In this document: positions 1 through 6,026 of the stretch, piece after piece
Position numbering within the stretch: the first letter of the stretch is position 1
Layout of the letters: every line of letters begins with the position of its first letter
Assembly (NCBI GenBank): GCA_028280675.1
Contig: JANQLI010000207.1
Coordinates: forward strand, 1-8,433
DNA: 8,433 bases
Source: Alphaproteobacteria bacterium
Lineage (GTDB): Bacteria; Pseudomonadota; Alphaproteobacteria; SMXP01
Direction of reading: 5' to 3'
Program-made: the position numbers and the translations under genes
Notes under the pieces: generated by a model
The model's database searches: none
The model's input: only the letters and a program-made list of their open reading frames with translations
Told to the model about the DNA's origin: nothing

Positions 1-900
1 GGGTCCAAATACGCGCGGATCATATGTAAAGAATGCTGGATCATCCTTATCGATGGACGGCACCTCACCGCAAAATCTCCGAAAAGGAGAAAACGCCACA
101 GGATGGAATGGACTTGTTGCCGGATCGCAGTTCCCAGGAATAACGCTTTGAGCTGGATTATCAATCTCATCATCTGCGTAATAGGTCGAGAGCACGATGT
201 CTAACATGTCAGCGGGCGTAAATCGCAAAGCCCCGCTCACAAACATAGATTCATAACCGCCGACGTCTGATCCATTGATGGAATTCTCATACCCTCCACC
301 AAAATCATCATACGCAGCGGAAAGCCGCGCGCTCAGGGTTTCAGGAATGATTGGCCCGCTCATTGATATCTGCGCACGTTTTTTATCAAAGTTACCGACT
401 GTCGCGGAGAGACGTGCTTCAAATTCATCACCAGGCTTTTTGGTGATAAAGTTAATCGCACCCGCATAACTGTTGCGCCCATAAAGAGCGCTTTGCGGAC
501 CTTTGACGATTTCGACACGCTCTAAATCAAGCAGACTGAAATCGAGAGAATCACGCCCAGAGACGTAAACGCCGTCAATAAAAATCGAAACATTGTTTTC
601 ATCATCAATGCGCGAAACCTGAGACAAACCGCGTATTGTGGGTGTCGTTAAAAACTTCCCTGGCAATCCATCAAATTGCAAACCTGCGACAAGATTCGTA
701 ATTTCCCGCAGGTCTTCTATCCCAGCACGTTCTAAGGATTCGCCAGAAAAGGCCGTGATGGCCATCGGCACACTCTGTGCGTCTTCCGTACGTTTCCGGG
801 CCGTCACAATGAGATTATCCACCGCAAGTGCAGGCGGAACTGCTATCGCACAAGCAATAACGCCCAAACCGAGTAAACCAATATATCGAAAACTTTTCAT
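1..900 (-). CDS. TonB-dependent outer-membrane receptor, N-terminal 300 residues (cut by left edge)
   Basis: The reading frame is open from an ATG at 900-898 to the left edge, so only the signal peptide, the plug and the start of the barrel are present. Residues 1-26 form a signal peptide ending in ALA. A TonB-box-like stretch (DNLIVTA, about 28-34) follows. The plug runs from about residue 40 to 150, with the family signatures VPMAITAFSGESL, PTIRGLS, VSIFIDGVY and LERVEIVKGPQSALYGRN, then AGAINFITKKP. Barrel strands begin near residue 160. A strong Shine-Dalgarno (GGGAGGGG, 906-913 on the minus strand) sits 5 bases before the ATG. Such receptors import siderophores, B12, carbohydrates or other large ligands using TonB-ExbBD energy; the ligand cannot be told here. 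It is co-oriented with the oxidase and membrane-protein genes upstream but separated by 348 bases that hold its own candidate promoter and a LytTR-type repeat cluster. The family assignment is very secure. Confidence 0.96.
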   Translation of the reverse strand, partial: MKSFRYIGLLGLGVIACAIAVPPALAVDNLIVTARKRTEDAQSVPMAITAFSGESLERAGIEDLREITNLVAGLQFDGLPGKFLTTPTIRGLSQVSRIDDENNVSIFIDGVYVSGRDSLDFSLLDLERVEIVKGPQSALYGRNSYAGAINFITKKPGDEFEARLSATVGNFDKKRAQISMSGPIIPETLSARLSAAYDDFGGGYENSINGSDVGGYESMFVSGALRFTPADMLDIVLSTYYADDEIDNPAQSVIPGNCDPATSPFHPVAFSPFRRFCGEVPSIDKDDPAFFTYDPRVFGP

Positions 901-917
901 GTTGTCCCCTCCCAAAG

Positions 918-930
918 TTTTTCGTGCATA
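918..930 (-). promoter_or_regulatory. Isolated copy of the TTTGCACGAAA motif in the receptor leader
   Basis: Read on the minus strand, this stretch is TATGCACGAAAAA. It matches the 13-base repeat TTTGCACGAAATG at 10 positions, including the unbroken core GCACGAAA. It points the opposite way to the cluster at 1025-1089 and has no partner at 21 or 31 bases, so it may be a single half site or chance. It lies 5 bases upstream of the receptor's Shine-Dalgarno, where a bound protein would block transcription elongation or initiation. Confidence 0.3.
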
Positions 931-936
931 AAAGTT

Positions 937-964
937 TAGTTAACTCAATGAGAAAACTTGACAA
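937..964 (-). promoter_or_regulatory. Candidate promoter of the TonB receptor gene
   Basis: On the minus strand a TTGTCA (964-959; four of six matches to the -35 consensus) is followed after 16 bases by TAACTA (942-937; a fair -10). Transcription would start near 930, giving a leader of about 30 bases with the strong Shine-Dalgarno inside it. The -35 box abuts a perfect 13-base palindrome at 964-976. The call rests only on box matches and position. Confidence 0.35.
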
Positions 965-976
965 ACGCAATGCGTT
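964..976. promoter_or_regulatory. Perfect 13-base palindrome, possible operator
   Basis: AACGCAATGCGTT has two perfect 6-base arms around a single central A. It touches the candidate -35 box of the receptor promoter, a usual place for a dimeric repressor or activator site. The protein that would bind is unknown, and a 13-base palindrome can also arise by chance. Confidence 0.35.
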
Positions 977-1024
977 AAAGAATGGGGGGGATTCTGGATC
1001 ATCTCAGCAAACGCAACAAATGGA

Positions 1025-1089
1025 TTTACACGTAAAGAGCCGCTTTTTGCACGAAATGCACCGGTGGGGTCATCCGTTTGCACGAAATG
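1025..1089 (+). promoter_or_regulatory. Three-copy LytTR-type repeat cluster upstream of the TonB receptor
   Basis: Three direct copies are present on the plus strand: TTTACACGTAAAG (1025-1037), TTTGCACGAAATG (1046-1058) and TTTGCACGAAATG (1077-1089). Copies two and three are identical over 13 bases. Start-to-start distances are 21 and 31 bases, close to two and three helical turns, so all copies face the same side of the DNA. The same order and spacings recur upstream of the LytTR regulator gene (3797-3861). LytTR domains are known to bind direct repeats spaced by about two turns, so I infer that this is a binding site of that regulator. The first copy lies 125 bases from the receptor start codon. 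The repeats run opposite to the receptor's direction of transcription. Confidence 0.7.
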
Positions 1090-1248
1090 ACCTCGATAAT
1101 ATGAAGGGGGCACTGATAGGAAATGAAAATGCCGCACATTTTTTCGTCATAGGATGCCGCTGCAACAGTGAATTGGGAGTTTTTTGCAAAATACCCTGAT
1201 ATTTAAAGCCATTAGCGATAGGCGTTGCAACACATGGACATAGACTCA

Positions 1249-1920
1249 TCAAAAATACGGTTTACTCATTCCTAGCCAAGCGGCCGTAAGGACGAGAAAT
1301 GTCGTTATCAGAATTGTATGATCAATACTTCTCGCGGAAAAAGCACCTTCCGTATCGGGGGTGATCGACGACAGATTGTAATTGGACTCCATCACAGCAT
1401 ACCGCACTGACCGCATACGCCAGCGACTCAGGCTACTGAGCAAAAGGACAACACCATATATCAAAATTTTGGTTGCGAGCCAGGGCGCATTTGTTTGGCC
1501 GCTATTGCCGAGAAGACCTATAAAACCATCGTAGATATTGCCAAGGCCCATTAGAAACCGGAATGCCGTTTCGCTGACAAATAGCCGCCGGCCCCATGTC
1601 CCGGTAAGAAATTCTGCAGCGGCGAATAAGATAAGCCACACACACGCAACACCCCATGTCGCTGTAAGCCAGCTTGGGTCCGCCAAGTCATAAACCCCGA
1701 GCGTCACACCCAACACAACGCCAAGTGGCAGCAGAGCAATCAATGCAAGACCAGCGATGGCGCCGGTCCATTTGGCCACATAGGCAGCAAAAATGCCTGC
1801 TGCACTCACTTGATTCGGCCTCATTGCGATGCGCAATGCTAAATACACAGGAAGATCGGCTGCCAAGATATAACTGAAGGCGACGATATGCGCAAAATTC
1901 GTAAACTCATAGCCGGGCAT
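1249..1920 (-). CDS. Polytopic inner-membrane protein of unknown family, partner of the flavin oxidase
   Basis: This is a 223-residue protein with five or six hydrophobic helices, at about residues 8-28, 53-76, 84-104, 121-139 (weak), 148-165 and 201-217. I do not recognise the family. There are only two histidines: H11 inside the first helix (FAHIVAFSY) and H201 at the start of the last (SIDHTILIT). A basic loop (RWRMRSVRY, about 167-174) separates the last two helices. The start at 1920 is supported by GAGAGGGGA about 6 bases upstream. The gene begins 54 bases after the stop of the Tat-exported flavin oxidase on the same strand, so the two are probably co-transcribed. A role as membrane partner or electron acceptor of that enzyme is inference only; it could equally be a transporter or a structural protein. 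Confidence 0.85.
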   Translation of the reverse strand: MPGYEFTNFAHIVAFSYILAADLPVYLALRIAMRPNQVSAAGIFAAYVAKWTGAIAGLALIALLPLGVVLGVTLGVYDLADPSWLTATWGVACVWLILFAAAEFLTGTWGRRLFVSETAFRFLMGLGNIYDGFIGLLGNSGQTNAPWLATKILIYGVVLLLSSLSRWRMRSVRYAVMESNYNLSSITPDTEGAFSARSIDHTILITTFLVLTAAWLGMSKPYF

Positions 1921-1940
1921 TCACAGATTTCCCCTCTCAA

Positions 1941-1956
1941 CTGTCTGGACTGACAG
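1941..1956 (-). other. Small hairpin between oxidase and membrane-protein genes
   Basis: CTGTC and GACAG, separated by 6 bases, could form a 5-base-pair stem in the 54-base gap. There is no T-run after it in the direction of transcription, so it is not an intrinsic terminator. If real, it might tune mRNA stability between the two genes. Confidence 0.2.
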
Positions 1957-1974
1957 ACGCAAGACCTAAAAACC

Positions 1975-3474
1975 TTAGATCACCTCAAGAATCTCAAGCG
2001 CTGCACGCTCGCCACTTTCCATCGCCGATTCCATTCCAATCTCTAGTTTGCGCGTGTGCTCGCCAGCGAAGTACAGCCGGTGATGCGGCTTAGCCATATT
2101 TTGCGCAAACGCAAGCGTCTGACCTGGCGGAAAATCGTGACGGCATCCTTCAATAAACGTTTTATGGCGCCATGAATGCGCAGTGACATATTCCAGTTTT
2201 CCTTTTGTGGAAGGTCGCAATCGTTCAATTTCGCTTATAACAAACGCGCCGCGATCGGCTGGAGGCAACTGATCTAAGCGATCCGCCTTATAACCGGTTG
2301 ACACAGCAACGAGGCGATCCCGCGTTCCATCGTAGTCGAGCGGTTGCCGGAAGAGGTTGACAGGACCATCTGTCCAAAGAGACGCATCGTATCCATCCGC
2401 TTCCCAAAATGGCGCGCCCTTTATATTCATGTAGACCAGGGTTGTATTGCCGTAAGGCATCACATTGACAGCTTGCGCCTGCACGCCCTCAAGCTGTGGC
2501 GTAATTTTCATGCGCCTCATGACGCTAAATGGCACTGCGGAAATGACAAAATCAGAGTTGTAAGTTGCACCATCAAGGCAAGTGACTTGCGCCCCAGTCT
2601 CAGACATATCAATGCCACAGACGATTTTGTTAAGAAAGACGCGATCACCAAGCTTTTCTGCCATTGCTTCTGGCAGTTTTTGCGTTCCGCCCACAATATG
2701 CTCGCCCGCTTGTGACGCGACCTCGAAAAAATCTTTATCCGTGGATTTTTCCACTTTAGGCTTCATGAAGGGCAAGCTGGCTCTCGTTGTCTCCTGCAAC
2801 ATTGAAAGCAAGGACGCACGCCAGATATTGGACGTAATGACACCTTCATTAATCAACCGCATGGCGTCCGGTGACGCCCCAATATTCGTTAGCCATTCGC
2901 CAACGGAAATATCATATTGGAATGCATCGTCTTCCAGCCATTCGTCAACTTCCGTAAACGGACTATACTTTTTGAAAAAATGCGATAAAAGCGCAGAAGG
3001 CGGAACAAGCCGTTCATCATCTTCCGTTTTGTTGAGAGGTGATGACGCCCAGTCATCTTTTCCCATAAGTGTGCCATTAATGGAATAGGCATATGGCGCA
3101 TTGGCAATGGAATTGGCATTTGATTCCAAAGGTAAATCGAGGCGCGCAATCATGTCCCTCACTCTTGCATAGAGGGGACCAACCCGGTTCGCGCCAAATT
3201 CAGGCATGCCATCAACATCTTGCGCGGTATAACATCTGCCGCCAATGCGGCCGGATGCTTCCAGCACAATAACGGAGGCGCCTAAATCGGCTAACTGAAG
3301 AGCAGCATTCAGCCCCGCAAGGCCAGCTCCAATCACAACTACGTCCGCCCTTTCGGCAGCCAAAACGCTGCGGCTTATGGGCCCTGATGCAGCCGCAACC
3401 CCGATCAACGATACTGTCCCGCCAAGCATTTTGCGGCGCGAGATTCGTGTTTGGAGCGGGAACGATCTAACCAT
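1975..3474 (-). CDS. Tat-exported FAD-dependent amine oxidase (flavin monoamine oxidase family)
   Basis: A 499-residue flavoprotein. The N-terminus carries a twin-arginine signal (SRRKML, residues 12-17), a hydrophobic stretch and a likely cleavage near AA/ER at 40, so the folded, FAD-loaded enzyme should act in the periplasm. The Rossmann FAD motif follows at once: VVVIGAGLAGLNAA (about 45-58), then VIVLEASGRIGGRC (68-81). The middle has the FVISAVPFSVMRR segment typical of the family (309-321). The C-terminus has the second FAD motif LYFAGEHT (467-474), then GMESAMESGERAA. Family members oxidise primary or secondary amines or L-amino acids to imines, usually passing electrons to O2. The amine substrate cannot be deduced. 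By eye, the lysine used by classical monoamine oxidases falls on an arginine (about R321). AAAGGT lies about 9 bases before the ATG. It is first in a likely operon with the membrane protein and divergent from the LytTR regulator. Confidence 0.93.
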   Translation of the reverse strand: MVRSFPLQTRISRRKMLGGTVSLIGVAAASGPISRSVLAAERADVVVIGAGLAGLNAALQLADLGASVIVLEASGRIGGRCYTAQDVDGMPEFGANRVGPLYARVRDMIARLDLPLESNANSIANAPYAYSINGTLMGKDDWASSPLNKTEDDERLVPPSALLSHFFKKYSPFTEVDEWLEDDAFQYDISVGEWLTNIGASPDAMRLINEGVITSNIWRASLLSMLQETTRASLPFMKPKVEKSTDKDFFEVASQAGEHIVGGTQKLPEAMAEKLGDRVFLNKIVCGIDMSETGAQVTCLDGATYNSDFVISAVPFSVMRRMKITPQLEGVQAQAVNVMPYGNTTLVYMNIKGAPFWEADGYDASLWTDGPVNLFRQPLDYDGTRDRLVAVSTGYKADRLDQLPPADRGAFVISEIERLRPSTKGKLEYVTAHSWRHKTFIEGCRHDFPPGQTLAFAQNMAKPHHRLYFAGEHTRKLEIGMESAMESGERAALEILEVI

Positions 3475-3715
3475 AATTATCTAACCTTTATAATGGATAT
3501 CCCAATTGAACTGAGCACATCTGGTGTAACAACAGTCAACTATGAGCGAGGAAAATATGCTGAGACTTTATGAACAATGTGGCGGCCAACAACTTCAATG
3601 GCGTGCGCTGTTGCAATAATGCCTATCAATAACAAGGTGCGAGCACACCAATTTGCGTCTTGTCATGTATCCCTCTTGAATTGTACAGTTAAGATGAGTG
3701 AGACGTTTTGCTTGG

Positions 3716-3734
3716 CGCATAATAATTTTATGCG
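3716..3734. promoter_or_regulatory. AT-rich palindrome, possible operator or hairpin
   Basis: CGCATAA and TTATGCG are perfect 7-base arms around a 5-base centre (TAATT). The element is roughly midway in the divergent region, about 240 bases upstream of the oxidase start and 190 upstream of the LytTR start. It could be the operator of a dimeric regulator serving both genes. No T-run or neighbouring gene end suggests a terminator. Confidence 0.35.
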
Positions 3735-3796
3735 ACATGGCAAATGTCAGATATTTTACAACACATTGAACCTATACTTTGAGCACAACAAATGTT

Positions 3797-3861
3797 CTTG
3801 CCCCTAAAGCCCAACATTTTGCACGAAACGCACCTGTTTCAACTGCGATTTACACGAACGG
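3797..3861 (+). promoter_or_regulatory. Three-copy LytTR-type repeat cluster upstream of the LytTR gene
   Basis: Copies lie at 3797-3809 (CTTGCCCCTAAAG, degenerate), 3818-3830 (TTTGCACGAAACG) and 3849-3861 (TTTACACGAACGG). Start-to-start spacings are 21 and 31, exactly as in the cluster at 1025-1089. The middle copies of the two clusters agree at 12 of 13 positions, extended by a shared GCACC. The first copies share the ending TAAAG. The complement of the third copy (CCCGTTCGT) fits the LytTR consensus [TA][AC][CA]GTTN[AG][TG], as I recall it, at 8 of 9 positions. A weak fourth copy may sit at 3869-3881 (GGAACGTGAACGG). The cluster ends 61 bases before the start codon, fitting autoregulation. 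Confidence 0.72.
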
Positions 3862-3922
3862 GATTAGTGGAACGTGAACGGATAGGCACTCAGAACCATA
3901 TTGCAACAGTAAGGGACTAGAC

Positions 3923-4783
3923 ATGGCTGTTGCGAGACTCAAGTGGAACAAGTTCTCGGATCAAGATTGGACGCTGTATCTGTTCTTTTTAATCGGCGTG
4001 CCGGTTGTTCTCGGCATGATCACTGGTTGGATGCAATCGGGTCGTACTGCTGAATGGTCAAAACTTGGCTCACTTTACTTTTGGGTTATTTTCTTCGTTA
4101 TCGGCTGGCATTTTTCCGAGTTCTTCTCAATGTTGGTTGCCCGTTTTGTCGGCCGCTGGAACTGGCCCCTTTGGAGTATCCTCGTCGTCGGCTTTTTGAT
4201 CAGCCAGCAAATTGCCTTCCCCTTGGCTTATTTGCATACAAACTTCTGCGAAATGATATTTGGCGGCGGCGACAACTTCATTTTATTTTTTGAGCCGACA
4301 TTTAGCCAGCATATGTCGCGGCTGATCGACAACCTGCCCGCAGGGATCTTATTGTGGGTTAGCATAAATTACAGCTTCTTTTTCGCAGGCCTGCCGCGTT
4401 TCGGGTTTGATTCGCCTGGCAACGTGTTTTGGCAAATACAAAATGTGGATACATCATGCGAGATACCAGACACACCTGACATCATAAAGCGTTTAAAGCC
4501 AGAGATCGGCACATCTATATTCATGGTGAAAGCCGAAAAGCACTATTTGCATGTTTATACCGACTTGGGGAAAGACTTCATTCATTATAGTTTATCAAAT
4601 GCCGTAGACGACTTAGCCGAATCCGGAGGTCTGCAAGTGCATCGCTCATATTGGATCAAGAACGATGCTGTTGATCACATTGAAAAGAATGGGCGCAACT
4701 GCCATCTCGTACTGAAAAATGGAATGCATGTGCCCGTCGGCAGCACCTACAAAGCACTCGTATTGAACGCGTTCAAAACGTAA
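3923..4783 (+). CDS. Membrane-anchored LytTR-domain transcription regulator
   Basis: A 286-residue protein. The N-terminal half has four hydrophobic helices, at about residues 17-36, 50-72, 82-104 and 138-157. A short linker then leads to a LytTR DNA-binding domain at about 185-283. The domain is recognised from IFMVKAEKHYLHVYT (199-213), LQVHRSYWI (237-245, the conserved H-R-S/-[YFW] signature of the family), the strand HLVLKNGMHVPVG and the ending STYKALV. There is no receiver or kinase domain, so this should be a one-component system in which the membrane part senses or is held by a partner while the C-terminal domain binds DNA in the cytoplasm. GTAAGGGA ends about 6 bases before the ATG. 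The repeat cluster at 3797-3861 has the form expected of its own binding site, which suggests autoregulation, and the matching cluster at 1025-1089 suggests the TonB receptor as a target. The signal is unknown. Confidence 0.92.
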   Translation: MAVARLKWNKFSDQDWTLYLFFLIGVPVVLGMITGWMQSGRTAEWSKLGSLYFWVIFFVIGWHFSEFFSMLVARFVGRWNWPLWSILVVGFLISQQIAFPLAYLHTNFCEMIFGGGDNFILFFEPTFSQHMSRLIDNLPAGILLWVSINYSFFFAGLPRFGFDSPGNVFWQIQNVDTSCEIPDTPDIIKRLKPEIGTSIFMVKAEKHYLHVYTDLGKDFIHYSLSNAVDDLAESGGLQVHRSYWIKNDAVDHIEKNGRNCHLVLKNGMHVPVGSTYKALVLNAFKT

Positions 4784-4812
4784 AAGTAAACGGCGAGAGA
4801 ATCCAACTCTAA

Positions 4813-4830
4813 TCCTCAATCTTAAGAGGA
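4813..4830. terminator. Weak hairpin between convergent genes
   Basis: TCCTC and GAGGA, separated by 8 bases, lie 29 bases after the LytTR stop and 37 bases beyond the end of the convergent lipoprotein gene. No clear T-run follows on either strand. It is the only hairpin in the 84-base convergent gap and is a poor candidate for an intrinsic terminator. Confidence 0.2.
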
Positions 4831-4867
4831 AATGAAAAGAGCGACTAGTTCATTCACAACAGATCAA

Positions 4868-5884
4868 TTAGGGCCTTTTCGGCTTCGTTGTTTTAAACTT
4901 TTCAAATCGCCATACTTCGCGACCTGAAATAATCTGAGTGTCTAACCCCTCAATGTCCTTTGCATCGGCCTTCTCCCCTTTCATGATTATGCGAAAGAAC
5001 GCTGCAACATCGTCGCGGTCTTTCCACTTCGACTCTGCACCCTTATCTATGTAATAAAGATGACCAACACCGGTTTTATTGAAATTCACATACTGGAACT
5101 TACTGGACACACCATCTTTGGCCCCTCTCCGGCCTAAACGAGGCCCCCGGAATTTGAGATAACGTGAGCCGATCAGGACCCCATCATGCTTATTCACAAG
5201 CAGGTATTGGTTCTTTGCAAGTTCAATGCGGTCCATCCACTCCGTGTGATGACGCGCTGGCACATCTGGGGCACTCATAATCAGATTGTCAAAAGAGCGT
5301 CCTTTAACCAAGTCTGATTTTTTTCTTGCGAGATTCTCAAGCAATTTGTTGCCCATCGAGTGCACCAGTAAAATCAATTTCGTGTTATTCGCGAGGATAA
5401 TAGATTCATTGTTTTTCTTAACGTCAGGCAGTGCAGATAATACAGCCCCAAGATTTTCAGCGCGATCATGGGCAGACTGATGTGCATACCCTAAATGACC
5501 TTTGAAGGAGGGCCAATGCACCATCACAACTGATGCCTCGTAATCCTTCTCAAGATGGTATATGAGGCGTTTCTTAAGTGCTTTTTGTGGATGCTGTCCA
5601 CGTCCATGTACAAAGACAATTAAATTTTTCCGTTTTGCATCGGCTCTGATTTCATCAAAAGCCTTTTGCAGCACTTCAGCAGCCCTCTTGCTTGAGTAAC
5701 ACTCACCAAGTAAATTTGCAGTCACTAGCTTTCTGGCATCTGGACCGACTTCAAGCACAAGGCCACCATCTGTATCATAACATTGATCCTTTTCAGGCCA
5801 CGTACTTGGATAAACACTCCGCGCGGAAGAACACCCAACGACGATCAAGGTCAGACAACATATGAACAGAAAATTTAATCTCAT
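4868..5884 (-). CDS. Lipoprotein alpha/beta hydrolase, DUF900-like
   Basis: A 338-residue protein. Residues 1-18 are a lipoprotein signal with lipobox VVGC and lipidated C18, so the enzyme is likely anchored in the periplasm or outer membrane. The hydrolase core begins with LIVFVHGRGQHP (88-99, oxyanion-region strand) and has the nucleophile elbow LVHSMGN with S176. Candidate remaining triad members are D207 (SAPDVPA) or D234 (NKHDGVL) and H275 (GVGHLYY). This VHG...VHSMG arrangement is typical of DUF900-type alpha/beta hydrolases, whose substrates are mostly unknown. The C-terminus is very basic (KFKTTKPKRP). The Shine-Dalgarno is weak: an AGGG directly abuts the ATG. The gene stands alone, convergent with LytTR and 142 bases from the NTF2-like gene upstream, with its own candidate promoter. 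No link to its neighbours' function is visible. Confidence 0.88.
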   Translation of the reverse strand: MRLNFLFICCLTLIVVGCSSARSVYPSTWPEKDQCYDTDGGLVLEVGPDARKLVTANLLGECYSSKRAAEVLQKAFDEIRADAKRKNLIVFVHGRGQHPQKALKKRLIYHLEKDYEASVVMVHWPSFKGHLGYAHQSAHDRAENLGAVLSALPDVKKNNESIILANNTKLILLVHSMGNKLLENLARKKSDLVKGRSFDNLIMSAPDVPARHHTEWMDRIELAKNQYLLVNKHDGVLIGSRYLKFRGPRLGRRGAKDGVSSKFQYVNFNKTGVGHLYYIDKGAESKWKDRDDVAAFFRIIMKGEKADAKDIEGLDTQIISGREVWRFEKFKTTKPKRP

Positions 5885-5904
5885 CCCTGGGCATCCATTT
5901 TGAA

Positions 5905-5932
5905 ATCATAAATAACCTAAATTAGAATTGAA
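5905..5932 (-). promoter_or_regulatory. Candidate promoter of the lipoprotein hydrolase gene
   Basis: On the minus strand TTCAAT (5932-5927, weak -35) is followed after 16 bases by TATGAT (5910-5905, five of six matches to the -10 consensus). The predicted start near 5898 gives a leader of about 14 bases. The short leader and the weak gene Shine-Dalgarno lower confidence. Confidence 0.3.
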
Positions 5933-6026
5933 TAGGCGTTCAGTATCACGGTATAGGCAACGCATGCATAACCCCGACTTTAAGACGTGATCGTTAACAC
6001 TTGACGCCTACTTGTTGACTTAAATC

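Larger units (their letters stand above)
901..1248. other. Intergenic region upstream of the TonB receptor; no gene seen
   Basis: These 348 bases lie between the stop of the membrane-protein gene and the start of the receptor gene, both on the minus strand. I see no convincing coding sequence: the open frames on either strand lack a ribosome-binding site and have unnatural composition. The stretch holds the receptor's Shine-Dalgarno, a candidate promoter, a 13-base palindrome, a run of seven G (984-990), an isolated LytTR-like half site and a three-copy repeat cluster, each listed separately. No convincing intrinsic terminator follows the membrane-protein gene, so read-through into the receptor is possible. 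Confidence 0.7.
3475..3922. other. Divergent intergenic region between oxidase operon and LytTR gene; no gene seen
   Basis: These 448 bases separate the two divergent start codons. The region is AT-rich compared with the genes. A plus-strand open frame at 3577-3807 has no ribosome-binding site, contains no recognisable domain and overlaps the regulatory repeats, so I do not call it. The region holds a 19-base palindrome (3716-3734) and the three-copy repeat cluster (3797-3861). The oxidase side has an AT-rich stretch with TTATAA near its start, but no convincing paired -35 box. Confidence 0.7.

Noticed and set aside
984..990. Run of seven G as a phase-variable tract
   Set aside because: The run is short, outside any gene and not between the candidate promoter boxes, so slippage would have no obvious effect.
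1182..1191. TTTTGCAAAA palindrome after the membrane-protein gene as a terminator
   Set aside because: It is a short AT-rich palindrome without a GC stem or a following T-run on the minus strand.
924..1199. Plus-strand 91-codon open frame in the receptor gap
   Set aside because: It has no Shine-Dalgarno, overlaps the receptor leader, candidate promoter and repeat cluster, and its translation has no recognisable domain or natural composition.
1070..1249. Minus-strand 59-codon frame whose ATG overlaps the stop of the membrane-protein gene
   Set aside because: The TGATG overlap is suggestive, but the product (MSLCPCVATPIANG...) looks random, has no homology I recognise, and the frame runs into the third LytTR-type repeat.
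2344..3088. Two overlapping plus-strand frames of 123 and 168 codons
   Set aside because: Both lie antisense within the well-supported flavin amine oxidase gene and have no domain signal or start site.
3577..3807. Plus-strand 76-codon frame in the divergent region
   Set aside because: It has no ribosome-binding site, a cysteine-rich random-looking product, and ends inside the regulatory repeat cluster.
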